From NCBI GenBank assembly GCA_021018815.1, contig JAITYX010000004.1, positions 6,638,001-6,702,000 of the forward strand: 64,000 nucleotides of DNA, read 5' to 3'. This DNA is from Talinum fruticosum. Lineage: Eukaryota > Streptophyta > Magnoliopsida > Caryophyllales > Talinaceae. A program made the translations under genes and the position numbers. Positions 1 through 12,414 of this stretch are shown here, one piece after another (position 1 is the first letter of the stretch; each line of letters opens with the position of its first letter). The notes under the pieces are model-generated. The model worked only from the letters and a program-made list of their open reading frames with translations. It did no database searches and was not told the origin of the DNA.

Positions 1-1070
1 ATCCCGAATTTGTGAAGTTCATATGTAAATGGAGGACAGAAGAACATGTAAAATTCCGCTTGATGTATGAATCGGGTGGTAAGCCCCCAAAAACGAAATT
101 GAAACAAAGAAAAGAAAAAGAAATTGGTTAATCAAATCGAAATAAATGTACCGAGTGGCTTGATTATTTGCGGAAGATTGATGGCCAAATTTGAAGCTTC
201 ACGGCAGCTTTTCACGAGTAGTTTGTAGAATATTCAATCTAGTTAATGAAGGTGGGAGAAATGGAGTGAAATGAAGCGAATATGAGGAGTTGAGAAAGAG
301 TAGCAAACCGACGTGAAGGAAGTTTAGAGGGAGGACGGAAACCGACGGGGAACCGACGGGAGAGGGGGCCAGGAGAAGGACAATTATAACCCTAAAAGTG
401 AAACTAATAAAAGGGTAAAAATGGTAAAGTAAAATTTATACAGCACAAAGCGTCTTTTCCCTTTATATATAACATAGATGATATATGAAATCAAAACTCT
501 CCTTTTTTTTTCAATTATAATATTATTCATTTAATTATATCCTATTATATTGATAAAAATTTAATATTTATTTTATTGACATACTTTAAATGGTTAAAAA
601 TGTTGCAGAACACTCATATAGGTCTCTATAGCTTGCTTTTTCATATAAAAAAAAATTGTGTTATTTGTTAGAAAATATGTTATAATATTTCTATTGTTTA
701 CAACCAAATTAATAAGTTATTTAATATTGTGCTTTATTGAGTACCCCTTTATGAGAAAAAAATTTAGAAAACCATTGTAATGTATTATGTTATTTTTTGT
801 AATTATAACAAAAGTTTTTAAAAAAACTATAACACACCTTCAATATGGTTTATAATTTATAAATATTACATCTAAATAATTATATTAATAAATATTAAAA
901 TTTGTTAATGAGCCCTTTAGCATAATGGTTAATAATTATATATGATTTTTATTAATAAAAATTATTTTTTATGATATATTTTTTTCATGAAAAATGGACA
1001 AAATTTCGAAAAATATATATAGGCTTTTAGTAAAAAAATTCTTTTAAAAACTCAACTTGAATAGCCTACG
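1..1070. other. AT-rich intergenic DNA, no gene recognised
   Basis: No open frame of useful length and no recognisable domain. The first 400 bases are less AT-rich and contain a repeated CCGACGGG motif near 335-360. From about 420 onward the sequence is strongly AT-rich with poly-A and poly-T runs. I see no RNA gene and no clear transposon end here. Confidence 0.5.
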
Positions 1071-1075
1071 AAATC

Positions 1076-1496
1076 ATGAGAAAACAGAAATCGCGCTTCC
1101 ATCTTTCTCTTAAACTCTCTCATCTCCCGTACCGATTCTTCTTTCTCCTTCTCTAGTTCCTCGACTGGTCTTGTACCAAAGAAGCTGCGTCCTTCCTCAT
1201 CTTCATCACCTTCCCCACCATCTCACCTTCCCATCCCCTCCCTCCTCCTCAACTATCTCCTCCTCCTCCTTTCTCTCCTCCACCACCACCTCCTTCCCCT
1301 CTCTTTCCTCCTCCACCTCCACCTCCGCCTTCGCCGGTGTCTCCCCCTCACCTCCTTTATCGCTACCCCATTGCCCACATCCTAGATCTCGAGTCAACCG
1401 CAATAAGCATCTCAACAATCTCCCTAAGGGGCATATAGGACAGAAATTAGGAAGCGAGAATGTGAATATTATTAGGATAGTTGTATCCGTTTAGGA
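1076..1496 (+). pseudogene. C/T-rich possible gene fragment, unidentified
   Basis: An ATG at 1,076 opens a short frame, MRKQKSRFHLSL and onward, ending in a hydrophobic run and stopping at about 1,156. The following 300 bases are very rich in C and T. They read as Ser-rich in one frame and Pro-rich in another, which any CCT/TCC-rich tract would do. An ATG-initiated 107-residue frame lies at 1,171-1,494. The abrupt change from AT-rich flanks suggests an old exon or a captured gene piece. I recognise no family, and the frames do not join into one protein. It may be only a polypyrimidine tract. Confidence 0.22.
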
Positions 1497-1674
1497 GATA
1501 GTGATAGTACTTGTAAAGCATTACAACTCTCTAGCTATTTGTGTTCATGTACAATTCTCATTGTACAGTCTTTGACACATTATATTCTTCTATACTCACT
1601 ATATATATCACAAACGTCCAAGGGAGAAGGACACACAAGATTACTCCCAAATTCTTAGTTTTTCAAATATAAAC

Positions 1675-1818
1675 ATGGAGAAGAAACTTGGGTTGTTATT
1701 TGCTGGAATTGTTGTGATCTTGCAAATTGAATTGGTGGGTTTCTTGAATTTGGATCCTTTTCTAAAAAACTCATCAACTAACCGCAGAGTTGAATTTAGG
1801 AACAATTTTGATTTTTGA
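1675..1818 (+). CDS. Small putative ORF with N-terminal hydrophobic segment
   Basis: A 47-residue frame begins MEKKLGLLFAGIVVILQIEL. It has two lysines followed by about 18 hydrophobic residues, as in a signal peptide or membrane anchor. A TATATATAT stretch at 1,600-1,608 lies about 67 bases upstream, followed by an A-rich leader typical of a plant 5' UTR. The frame stops after a polar tail. It could be a genuine small secreted peptide, the first exon of a gene whose remainder is lost, or chance. No downstream exon was found in the AT-rich DNA to 2,480. The function is unknown. Confidence 0.25.
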   Translation: MEKKLGLLFAGIVVILQIELVGFLNLDPFLKNSSTNRRVEFRNNFDF

Positions 1819-2486
1819 TTTTGGTTATAATTAACAACAGAATATGTATCATTTTATGGCTTTTTTAAAAAACTTATTAATAATTAAAAACAGAAAAAGT
1901 CACAATTATTAATTAGAATCCATCAACATTTGTTCATTTTAATAATAATAAAAATAAAATAATATCTATTCATAATGTTTGTTGTTTCATCATCTTAATG
2001 CAAAGAAAACTAAATGGAAATATAAATCAACAGATATGTGTTCTATTATCATGAATTTATATGGGCATTTTTCCGTAAAAAAATACTGAAATTCGTTTTA
2101 ATTAAATAAATTGAAGCAACTGAGCAAAAAGAATTGAAAATATTTTTTTTCTGTAAAAGAAAATATTACCTAACACTAAGGCAATCAATTATCTTTCACA
2201 CATCTCAGCTATTACATTTAATAGGGAAATAAATATAATCTAAAGAAGAAATTTTTTAATTAACTTACATTTTTAAATTTGAATTTATACAAGCACTTAA
2301 CTTATATACGTACTTTTGGGGAAAAATTTTACATTTGGACTAACATGTTCATGATTGTATATGCATAAATATTATATTTTATTATTTTAAATTTATAAAG
2401 TTAATTAATCTTTTATATTCGATTCATAATTTATATTTTTAAAAAGAAAAGATTAAAAGTATTTTCTTTTGATTTGATTTAATTAC
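1819..2486. other. AT-rich DNA, no gene recognised
   Basis: Strongly AT-rich sequence with no long frames. It lies immediately upstream of a Helitron-type 3' end at 2,487-2,516 and may be the interior of that element. I could not find the matching 5' end. Confidence 0.4.
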
Positions 2487-2516
2487 AACCCGGGCAACAC
2501 CCGAGTTAAAAACTAG
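2487..2516 (+). mobile_element. Helitron-type 3' terminus (hairpin plus CTAG)
   Basis: AACCCGGG at 2,487-2,494 and CCCGAGTT at 2,500-2,507 form an 8-bp stem with one mismatch around a CAACA loop. Five A residues follow, then CTAG at 2,513-2,516 and a flanking T. A GC-rich hairpin a few bases before a terminal CTRR, inserted before T, is the known signature of Helitron 3' ends. I infer a non-autonomous element on the plus strand. Its 5' end was not located. Confidence 0.5.
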
Positions 2517-2879
2517 TTACCATATATTAATGTATTTGGATACAGAAATCAAAGGGGAGAAAAATCACAATGGAATAGTTTAGTAATTGTGAATGCAAAC
2601 TATATTGACACTTAGCATGGTAAATGAAAATGAGATACATTATTGACACCTAAATTCATCTGATCACATGTATTTGTCAAGTAAACTTTTAGAGCGGGAA
2701 ATCGGCGATGATAATCACAAAGAGAAGAAGTGACAACGGATTTGGTGTGGCTAAACATTAAAATACACTACAGCTTTGTTGAGAAAGTACACAACAATAG
2801 TATCTAATTCTCTTATGCAAACGAAAGCTAACTAGACATTTTCCCTTTTTGTGTTGTCAAATAGACAACCAACCAATTT

Positions 2880-3480
2880 AAATTAAAAAAAAACTGAGAC
2901 AGTAGCAACCACAACCAAATTATTGAACACCAAGATAACAACGAATAAAGGAGACACCAAATTTACGTGGAAAACCCCAATGAGGGGAAAAACCACGGGA
3001 CCGTTAACAACGAGTACCAAACTTCCACTAATGACCAAGAATTAAAGTGGGTACAAGCAATGTTCTTCTCTAGATTAAACTAGAGGCACTACAATCATCT
3101 AGGATAACCTTGGAACAACAAGTCTCCACAATTTATCACTTAAATGGCAAAAACACAATTTCGTAAGTTTTTGGTCTGGGAGGTGTTACCGGAGTTTGAG
3201 AGCTCAAAATGAAAATCTGACCGTTGAATTTGAAGAGGAGAGTGTCAGGAACAACATAATAAAATTTGTTGACGATCGAAATTCGTTTGATCGTCGATCG
3301 GAGCCAAATAGCAAACTGGTTGCACCTTTTTCTTCTTCCTCTGCACTCTGCTCTCTCTCTCTCTCTCTCCCTCTGTTTTTGGAGTCTGTCCAGATTCTTC
3401 CTCTGCGCTTTGCGCTCTGCTCTCTCTCTCTCAACTACTCTCCCAGTCAAAATAAGAGGGTTCTACACCCCTAAAAGTTA
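2880..3480. repeat. Retroelement-like repeat remnant with CT tracts
   Basis: The segment around 2,960-3,000, with a TTTACGTGGAAAACCCC-type string followed by a near copy containing AACCACGGG, resembles a sequence I associate with plant retroelement repeats. This is from memory and not verified. Two (CT)n tracts lie at about 3,351-3,369 and 3,420-3,432. The overlapping frames through them on both strands are low-complexity artefacts. No coding domain is visible. Confidence 0.28.
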
Positions 3481-3944
3481 GCTTCCTTGAAAAGTTAAGT
3501 GAATGAGACAAAATGAACCTTTTTTTTACAGGTCAACCCACTTAGAAATAAATCATCCACATAAAAAATGTGGGTAAATAAAGTTAGTCCCAAGTATGAA
3601 CTTGGTTCTCTTACTTCATGTAGGAGGGAATAACCCAACAGGCTTTGCATGGGTAAAAGATTTACACCAAGGAAGTGATTAAAGGGATTTTTGACACATA
3701 AGGTATTGTGGAAATAAGGATACATAAAGCCGAAATTGGGAGGGGATTTTTACTGTGCATGAGTTTGTTTTCGGGAAGGAGGAATCATGAGTATAAAATA
3801 AGAGGGAAGAAGGCATACATTGGCCTTGGAAGAACCAAACAAAGCACACGCACCTTTCCTTATGGCAAACCTCAAAGCTCTCACAAAGTGAGGGGGAAAG
3901 AAGGAGAGTTTATGCTTATAATAATCACAGCCATAAACTCACCA

Positions 3945-4010
3945 AAAGGGTGTCTAGTGAAAGAAACCCCACCTTTCAACGAGGTGTGGGTTCAAATCCC
4001 ACTAAAGACA
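3945..4010 (+). repeat. Possible tRNA-derived SINE-like B-box region
   Basis: GGTTCAAATCC at 3,990-4,000 matches the pol III B-box consensus closely. About 35 bases upstream, GTGTCTAGTG is a poor A-box candidate. There is no cloverleaf and no clear 3' tail or target-site duplication, so this is at most a degraded SINE head. Confidence 0.2.
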
Positions 4011-5271
4011 TTGGGGATATTTTCCTATCCCATATTTTCCCTTTCTTCTCATGTCTTCCCTCACTTAAGGTATTACCTATGAGATATGGGACCTTAGAGT
4101 GGGCTTGAGCTAGCAAAGAGGTCACTAGTAAAGGAAAAGTGCAAGTCAACGCCCACACGTATTTGGACTTCATTACTCCTATTTTCTCAAAGGTAAGAAC
4201 CTAACCCTAATTTATAATATTTTATAAGGGGATTAGATTAATATGTAATCATAAGAATATATTATAAAAATGGAGATAGAGTTACAAGATTTTGAAGTCT
4301 AAAAATTTACATGACATGCGTAAGGGGAAAAAAGAGGAATAACTTTTTGAGTATTTTCTTAAAATAAAATAATTTAATTAACTATTTGATCGAAAATAAA
4401 TTATTAAAGAATCATAAGTACATGAGATAAACGTTAAAAAGGAGGGGATAAAATGCATGCAATTGTAATTTGTACAATTTTTTCTTCTGAAAGGAATGAG
4501 AGGAAAGGTTGGCTATATGGGATCATATTATTGTCACTTGGCTAGTATATGTTATTTATAGATTTTTCAATACATGAAATCGTGGTTACAAATTTTTGTT
4601 TACAAAATGTATTTATTTTATATGACTGATATAAACTGTTTAACTTAGTTTTTGACTGTTTAAGAGTAACGTACAAGCTTATACTGATTTTTATTATCCC
4701 TACATTTGTCAAAATATTATCTCATCAGGTAATGGAACTACGGACAAAGGAAATTATAAAGTACAGTAATGTGTTATCACAAGGATCATTTGCATGCATG
4801 CAAACTTTTTAGGTGCTACGTAACGAAATAGACAATAAAAAAAAATTCGATCGGCAAAAAAAATAGCAGGTATTATGCCTTTAGGAAAGTTGATGTGGCA
4901 TTAGTGCTAGGTATGGTTAATATAACTATGAGTCGACCTAGGTACATAGGGATCGGCTATGAATCGGGTCAACAAAAGTTATTTATCATAGGAGTCACTT
5001 ATAGGTCGGGTTTGAATTGAGCAAGATATAATTTCAGGTACAAGTTATTTAGGTCGAACCGTGACTCAACTTTGATGCAATTATAGCTTGGATTTGGTTG
5101 TTTTGGTTAAGATTAGCTGATCTTATTGTAAGCGTTAGACTAAATACGAGTCTATAGTTGAGGATAGCAATTCAAGCCCATTTTGGCCCATGTCCCTCCC
5201 TCCTTATACTATTTTATTTATTTATTTTAATGGATAAATGAACCTAATCTACTATATTCTTATTTTAAGAT
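4011..5271. other. AT-rich intergenic DNA, no gene recognised
   Basis: No supported gene. A small palindrome of alternating GCATGCATGC type lies near 4,792-4,803. The segment 4,920-5,150 is less AT-rich but has no coherent frame. Confidence 0.4.
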
Positions 5272-8060
5272 ACAAGTCTAAATCTGTGCTATGCACGGAT
5301 AAATATAGCATACCTTAAAAAGGTTTGAATTAAGAAAGTAAACATTTAACAACTACATCTCGTAAATAACGTTAATAATCAAAAATACTACAATGATAGA
5401 AGTAATTTAATATATTTAACAGTAAAAGGCAATGAGTGAGTAATTGAAAATTATATCACGGTAAAGGACATGATTAGTCCTTTATATTCATTGTTATAAC
5501 ATAAACAATAATATTAGGAAGATATTAAAATAAATAGTATTTGTAACAAATAATAATAATAATAATATGTATGTTGTACAAAAATTTTGAGATAGATGAA
5601 TCTATTCAAAATCCTAGGAGTTAAGGAAGTTAGCCTATTGAGTTTTTATTCCTTCAAACATGACACAAATTACAAATTTAAAGTAATACAATTTTCACCA
5701 TTTAATTAATTACGTCTTTTCCTCCAACATATTTGAATTATATATTTTAATCATTGTAGATATTTTAACGATTAATCTCAAGTATGTATGTAATTATTGT
5801 ATATTTACTTTCTTAATTTATAATTTCTTAAGGTCCAACATAAGTCTAGATTAGCAATACCCAAATTGTTTCCTCAAATATTTAAATATTTAAAAATTAT
5901 TTTTATAACATGTTTGTGTTGATTTTAACTTTAAAAATACTTGTAACAATTATCTTATGGCACCAAGTCAAAAAATCATCAAACAATGAAAAGTAAAAAT
6001 ATTACAGAAAATTATTATATTCACACCCAGAATAATATTACATACTATACATAAAAATAAACGAAAACTCATAATCTAAACCTTAAATAAATAAATACAT
6101 GATTATATTACAAATAAATCGTCAATATCCAATTCAATTCTTCCTTTCCCTTTAAAAAGAATTATGAACATGAGGGGGAATATTCAATTCTTGTTATTCA
6201 ATTTAATAGTGTTAAGGACCCAATTAGTATATTTATATTTGTCCATGGAAAATATTAAGCCAAGTCCTCTACCACGGTCACACTTGTCTAAAAGAAAAAT
6301 TGAAAGCGTTGAGTATATATCAAGCATTATAATAATGAAACAATGTGATGATCACCTAAAACTTTAATCAAAATGCATTAGTGAAACATATAAAAATAAT
6401 TTATATATTTAAACCAATTCTATAATACATTGATAGGGGGATGGAGCCAATATCGGTTACCCCAACAGATCGACCTATTAAGTGTCATTGTGTTCCTTAA
6501 CACAGACCTTGAGCATGAGAATTCAAGTCAAATATTGCCCATTTTGAAAATAAACAAATATCAAAGTGTTATTATTGAAAATAAACTTCACCCAAATATG
6601 GATAATTTCATGTTTTAACAACATTTTGGAATACGAATTAATCTCCATCACTTGTTTGATCTTAAATGCTTAATATTTCTTCTCATTGTCCCCCCCAAAC
6701 CAACCCAAATAAAAAGAGCCTATACATACTCTATAATATTAGATACTTATTTGTGTTACATATTTCTCCAAGTTATATACGTTCACTAATTAATGGTAAT
6801 GTAGCTGTATAAACGAATTAAATAAAATATTAAGAAAAAGAGAAGAGGGCCTAGAAGATGAAAAAAAAAAAGAGGGCAATACGTAATAAACACCATGCAT
6901 GTATAGAGAATATGTCAGATTGATAAGTAAACAAACACTATATGCACATTGATTTTTATAAGCTGTAAGATATCAATTGAACTAATATTGAGTAAATATT
7001 GAGTTTAAACTTAAGTTTGATCTAACTTATACATCAAGATTATTTAAAATTAAGGCAAACAATAAAGGACAAAATAAACACAAAAATTAAAAAATAAGTG
7101 GAGAGATAGAGAAAATCATGATCCAAGTAAAATCAATTTAGATAAATTTAGATATTAAACATAAAAAGAAAATAAGTAGCTAAACTCATACCTTACTCAT
7201 AACGAACTTTTTTCAATTGACCCGACACTTCAAATAGGCTAGCCCAATGTGATTTCCAAATTAAATTGGCTTGACCTAGATTGGTTTTTCTTTGCAATAC
7301 AAGTTTCTTGAGCCAGAAGGCTTCTTATTGCAAGGGGTCCCGGGACTAGGGCGGGACGGTAGTCGGAGCCTTATTATTTCTTTCTGAACACCCCCCCAAA
7401 GAGGGACGGGATAAGGTTGAATTTTGGGTAGTTGGTAGGCCGTACATTGGGCTCCATTTTTATGGGCCTTTGAGACTGAACATTCTTAAAATGGGGCCAC
7501 TAAACTAAGCCCGATTACCTGTGAAAACAATTATGATAACTTATATGCATGCACATCATATATAAGTCCTTACAAGTCATTAAAGAAACTTAAAAAGAAT
7601 TCTGAATTATTTTGGGTATTCTATATTATGTGGAGATAATGACACCAAGTGAGTGTTATTTTAATGGTAAGCACTTCACATTTTTCTTCTCTTTACTAGA
7701 GTTTGAATTTTGGTGAAGATAATTTTTCTTTTGGGTGTGAAAAATTTGAATGTGTTGTGGGCTTGAACTTTGAGTGAACCTACTTGATGTAACACAAATT
7801 TAAGAGTCAATTTAAGTGATTATTTTATTGGCGAGTTAAACTCATTATGCGAGTATCTTTATAAATATGATGCAATGAGTATGAACCAAATGAAACTTTT
7901 AAAAAATGAGCTAACTAAAATCCAAAATACATGTCTAAATACTCTTAAACCAAGCATAATTGAAAATGCGTCATCACGGTTATAAATTGTCATATCTTTA
8001 CAATAAAGAGTCAAAATTTAACACAATAAAGAAACCCTTGGGCAAGTTAAAGAACAATAC
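5272..8060 (-). mobile_element. Dispersed repeat family, copy A (candidate Helitron, 3' half)
   Basis: This stretch matches 18.2-20.95 kb in the same order. Shared landmarks include the AATGATAGAAGT and GGTAAAGGACATGAT strings near 5,395 and 5,465, the TAATATTACAT block near 6,030, the CCTTACTCATAACG block near 7,190, and the AATAAAGAGTCAAAA block near 8,005. A hairpin, ATCTGTGC/GCACGGAT at 5,282-5,300, sits at its left end. On the minus strand this is where a Helitron 3' hairpin belongs. The terminal CTRR appears mutated (CTTG). About 740 bases unrelated to copy B interrupt it at 7,217-7,960. Short frames at 6,164 and 6,430 are not conserved as proteins. Confidence 0.5.
7632..7780 (+). repeat. 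Possible degraded SINE insertion in repeat copy A
   Basis: The segment lies in the stretch that interrupts copy A relative to copy B. A TAATGGTAAGCAC string resembles a pol III A-box region. GAGTTTGAATTTT about 45 bases later is a poor B-box. Evidence is weak. Confidence 0.18.
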
Positions 8061-9064
8061 ATTTAATATTTGAAAATTAGATAAAGCTAGCTAACATGAT
8101 GCATACACTCAAACTTTCATAATATCAAAAGTAGGGTATATCTCAATATTCAAATATATTTTTAAAAAATAAACATGTATATAGATACATCATACGTGCA
8201 TATATAAAATTCAAACAAAAACTACAATTGTTCCTTTTCTCTTTTAGTTAATATATAAGAAAAAAATAGAACCCAAAAATAATATAAATATAGATCAAAG
8301 TAGTAAACCTTGGCTAACACAAAATATATTAATTGAATTAAAAAATATGAAAAAAAGGAGTTAAAACTCCCATATTACCATTATTTTTAATAAATAATCA
8401 TGCGCATGAGATCATAATACTAATGTCACAAAAGGTTTAATCACTTCCAAAACTTAAAATCACTAATTAAAATTAGTTTGAAATTGATACCCTCCTCTTT
8501 AGCTAACTCAACCATATCTTCCTAATAAACCAATAAACCAAATAATGACATAAGTTATCGCTACATTTTTTCAATATATAATTTAGTGGAAAGGAAGAAT
8601 CAAATTTTCCCAACTAATGAAATATTTTATTCATCCACCCAAAAATATATAATTAAATATATGTGATTTTGAGTTCTCACACTCAAAGTACAATTAACCA
8701 AAAAAACCACAATTTGATTCTACAATAATTATCCACTTCGGTAGTTATCTTATTAGATGTCGATCGAAATACAATTTGAAATTACAAAGAAAAACAAACA
8801 ACATCACTTGTGATTCTCAAATTTTACAATAAAATCAAACTAAAACTTGAATTTGTATCCATTATGCAAATTTAAAAAATATTGGTGAATTAAGTTTTAC
8901 ACCATTAAAAATAACGGAATATCCTTATTTAATTATATTCTAAATTTCTCCTTAATAAAATTACACTTAATTACATCCCTTCTTTAAAATCATTCAGTAT
9001 AGTTTTTGACATCAATATACTTTTTGAATTATTCACATCTATCTTTGTGGTATAAATATATTAA
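8061..9064. other. AT-rich DNA, no gene recognised
   Basis: About 1 kb of AT-rich sequence between repeat copy A and the large palindrome. No frame, RNA gene or transposon terminus could be supported. Confidence 0.4.
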
Positions 9065-9221
9065 TCTATATACTATATAATAGCAATCTTTTCAAAGGTA
9101 TGATATGGCGGCCTAAGAGTGAATTTAGGAGTTTTGTCTAATAAAAAAATGATAATTTATTCTTGAAAAAAAAAGATTTTTACTCATACATAGACTCTCT
9201 TTTACTCCTTGCCAAAATAAA

Positions 9222-9230
9222 ATAATAATG

Positions 9231-9284
<54 letters not shown>

Positions 9285-9300
9285 GTAATAATAATAAATA
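9222..9300. repeat. (TAA)n microsatellite in palindrome left arm
   Basis: A nearly uninterrupted TAA run of about 79 bases with one ATAGTAA interruption. It is inward of the first terminal block. Confidence 0.95.
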
Positions 9301-9477
9301 ATAAATACATAATAATCTGTATCTATATCTATACTATATATAATAGAAATCTTTTCAAAAAGATGACATGGCAGTCTAAGAGTGAATTTAGGAGTTTCGT
9401 TCAATAAAAAAATTAATAATTTATCATTGAAAAAATAGGTTTCCCCTCATATATGGACTCTTTTTTACCCCATGCCA

Positions 9478-9478
9478 A

Positions 9479-9565
<87 letters not shown>
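9478..9565. repeat. (TAA)n microsatellite, second left-arm copy
   Basis: A run of TAA for about 88 bases, adjoining the second copy of the terminal block. Confidence 0.95.
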
Positions 9566-9568
<3 letters not shown>

Positions 9569-10707
9569 ATATATAATTTTTCAGAAAACTTAAACAAAAT
9601 TAAAAATTAAAAAAAATAATCTTAAATAAAAATTTAAATAAATAATAAAATACACTAAATAAATATGAAAATAAATAATAAAATTACCAAAATATTAAAA
9701 CTATTTTATGGACCTAATAGGCTAAAAACCTAAAATAAAAATGAAAAACTAAATTTATAAATTTATTAAATTAAAAACATGCTTTAACCTAAATTATTAA
9801 ATAAGTCTGAAAAATTATCAAATCAGTTATATATTATAAAATTATCTAATCCTAATATAAAAATTAAAGAATAATTAATCATCCATTAATTCATAAAAAT
9901 ATAAAACAAAAAATAAAAAAAAACTAAGTAGAACATTAATAGATAACAAATATACAAAATTATATAATAAATTAAATCAAAAATATGAAAAAATATAAAA
10001 GTAACCTAAAGCCCAAAAATATTTTTTATAGTTTTCCAAAAAATTAAACATAATTAAAAATAATAAAATAAAAATATAATCTTAAACAAAAAGTAAAATA
10101 AATAATATAATGCACTAAATAAATGAGAAAATAAATAATTAAATTACCAGAATATTAAAATTATTTTTGGACCTAAATATATCCTAAACACCTAAAATCA
10201 AAATGAAAAAACTAAATTTATAAATTTTGTTAAATTAAAGACCTGCTTTAACCTAAATTAGAAAAAATCTAAAAAATTATCAAATCAGTTATAAAAACTA
10301 AGAAAATTAATACTAACACATTAAGACTCTAACTAAACTCTATATTGTATTTTAATTTCATATTATTTTAATTTTTGTTTTTCTTATTTTTAGTTAATTT
10401 TTAGAAGTTAGATTAAAATTATTTTTTTAGTTGATTTTATTTTTCTATATTATTAAAGGGTTTATTTAGAGTCTTATTATGCTAGTATTAATTTTTTTAA
10501 TTTTTATAACTGATTTGATAATTTTTCAAATTTATTTTCTTATGTTGGTTAAAATAGGTTTTCAATTTAATAATTTTACAAATTTAGTTTTTTCATTTTA
10601 ATTTTAGATTTTTAGGGTATATTTAGGTCTAGAAAATAGTTTTAATTATTATGATAATTTAATTATTTATTTTTATATTTATTTTAATGCAGTTTATTAT
10701 TTATTTA

Positions 10708-11339
10708 GGGTGTGTTTGTTTGAGCGGAAAATATTTTCTCGGAAAATTATCATTCTATTTTCCGATGTTTGGTAGCATAAGTGGTGGATAAATATTTTCC
10801 GGGGAAAATAATTTCCTTCAATCAATGGAAAATAAATTTCCATTTATGAGGAAGGAAGTTAATTTTCCTCCACCTCAATTAAGGGAAAATAAAGTCTTAT
10901 CAATGTGAGTTCAAGTTCTAAACTTCTCTTACTTTGCCACTTTTATTATTATTTTTTCAAGTTTTGTCCTTATTTTTTTCCCTTTTTTGTTATAAAGTTC
11001 ATAGATGAAATTTTTTGTTACAATATTTATTTTTTTAATTTCTATTATTTTATACATGAAAAAGTTTGATTATAGGGAGATGTACAAACTTATCAAATTT
11101 AGGTGCTCAACATATATATATATATTTGGGTTTTGAAATTGAATTAGTTATTTACTTTTTTTTTCATATTTATTGGGTTTTTATGGTTGATTTTTGTATT
11201 TAAGTAATTATTTTAGAAAATTATTTTTCTTTTACCAAATAAAGGAAAATGTGGGTGGAAAATAGTTTTCCTTAAAAATTCATTTTCCCATGAAAAATAT
11301 TTTCTTGGGAAAATATTTTCGCTTCAACCAAACACACCC
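10708..11339. mobile_element. Tourist/Harbinger-like MITE, 632 bp
   Basis: The element starts GGGTGTGTTTG and ends CAAACACACCC. The inverted repeats extend to about 31 bases with a few mismatches, reaching into GAAAATATTTTC motifs. It is flanked by TTA at 10,705-10,707 and TTA at 11,340-11,342, the target-site duplication expected for PIF/Harbinger (Tourist) elements. Further GAAAA/TTTTC inverted motifs lie inside. There is no coding capacity. It interrupts the right arm of the palindrome, so it inserted after the palindrome existed. Confidence 0.85.
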
Positions 11340-11591
11340 TTAATCTTTTGTTTTAGATTCTGTTTTTATTTACTGTTTTAAATTCTGTTAATGTTTCTGA
11401 AAAATTATAAAAAAGTATTTATGGGCTTTAGATTACTTATATTATGTTCATGTTTTTAATTTAATTTATTATATAATTATATATATTTTTTATTTATTAA
11501 ATTTCTGCTTAATTTTGTTTTTATATCTGTTTTATATTTTTTGAATTAATTAGGTTGATTATTTACTGTTTAATTTTGATATTAAGATTTG

Positions 11592-11627
<36 letters not shown>

Positions 11628-11628
11628 T
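11592..11628. repeat. (TTA)n microsatellite in palindrome right arm
   Basis: A TTA run of about 36 bases, the inverted counterpart of the left-arm (TAA)n runs. Confidence 0.95.
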
Positions 11629-12049
11629 AATTTATTTTGCCAAGTGAAACTTAGAGAGTCCATTGATGAGTGAAGTTTTTTTAAGAATAAATTATTATTT
11701 TTTATTGGATAAAACTTTTAAATTTACTCTTAAACCTTCATCTAATAATTTTAAAAAGATTGTCATTATATATAGTATAAATAATTTATTGAAAGTTAGC
11801 ATGTCAAGAGCGAAAATACTAAACTCTAGACTAAAGCCCTTATATATTAGTCTTCTAACAATTCTTTACACAAGGCAAGAGATTCTACATTGTTGATCAA
11901 ACCCGAGAGGCCACTGTTATATACAAATGTGCCCTAGATAAATTGAGCCACAAATTTTTTTGTATTTATTTTTTATTTTTGTGTCAGAATATAGCCACAA
12001 ATTTATTTGGTAGCTGCCTTTCAAACAAAAAAAAAAGGAAAAAGAAAAA

Positions 12050-12414
12050 CCCGAGCAACAACTGGTACTGGCTACTGACCCCATTATAAAGCGATCAGCC
12101 ATCCGAGTCGTGCCAAAATTATCCGAGTTGACTCGGCTCTGAGCAGGCGAGTCGGCGAAATCCGGATTAGCTTCCTTTGTCGTCTCTCTCTCCACACCAT
12201 CAAAAACCTAACCTCTCCCATTTCTCTCTCCTCTTCCCCTCTCTCCTCATCGAGAGAGAAAAAACCCTTTCACAATAATCCCTCTTCCTGATTTCCTTCC
12301 TTCACAATCTCTCTCTATCCTAATATCATTCATTATCAGCTTTTAAACCCTTTTCTTCTTGACGCCAATTTCATTGCGGAAAACCCACCAAAGAAGGCAT
12401 AAGAGGGAGAGAAA
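12050..12414 (+). promoter_or_regulatory. Promoter-proximal region and 5' UTR of DUF3411 gene copy 1
   Basis: The region contains several CCGAGT/GACTCGG motifs at 12,100-12,160. A pyrimidine-rich stretch follows (12,180-12,260, with CTCTCTCTCC), resembling the Y-patch and CT-rich leader of many plant genes. The same arrangement occurs upstream of gene copy 2 (51,968-52,290, minus), so the duplication included it. No convincing TATA box is seen at a standard distance. Confidence 0.45.

Larger units (their letters stand above)
9066..11787. repeat. 2.7 kb imperfect palindrome (long inverted repeat element)
   Basis: The left arm (about 9,066-10,340) and right arm (about 10,460-11,787) are reverse complements over nearly their whole length, with about 120 bases of spacer. 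Each outer end carries a 150-170 base terminal block beginning TCTATACTATATATAATAG or a variant, followed inward by a (TAA)n run and an AT-rich interior. The left arm is partly tandemly duplicated: terminal block plus (TAA)n at 9,066 and again at 9,329, and an interior 280-base block at about 9,585-9,860 and 10,030-10,310. The right arm is split by a Tourist-like MITE. The short frames inside are simple-repeat artefacts. Confidence 0.75.

Noticed and set aside
3990..4000. tRNA gene
   Set aside because: A B-box-like string is present, but no acceptor stem or anticodon arm can be drawn.
9125..9404. Two minus-strand frames rich in Ile or Tyr
   Set aside because: They are translations of the (TAA)n microsatellite.
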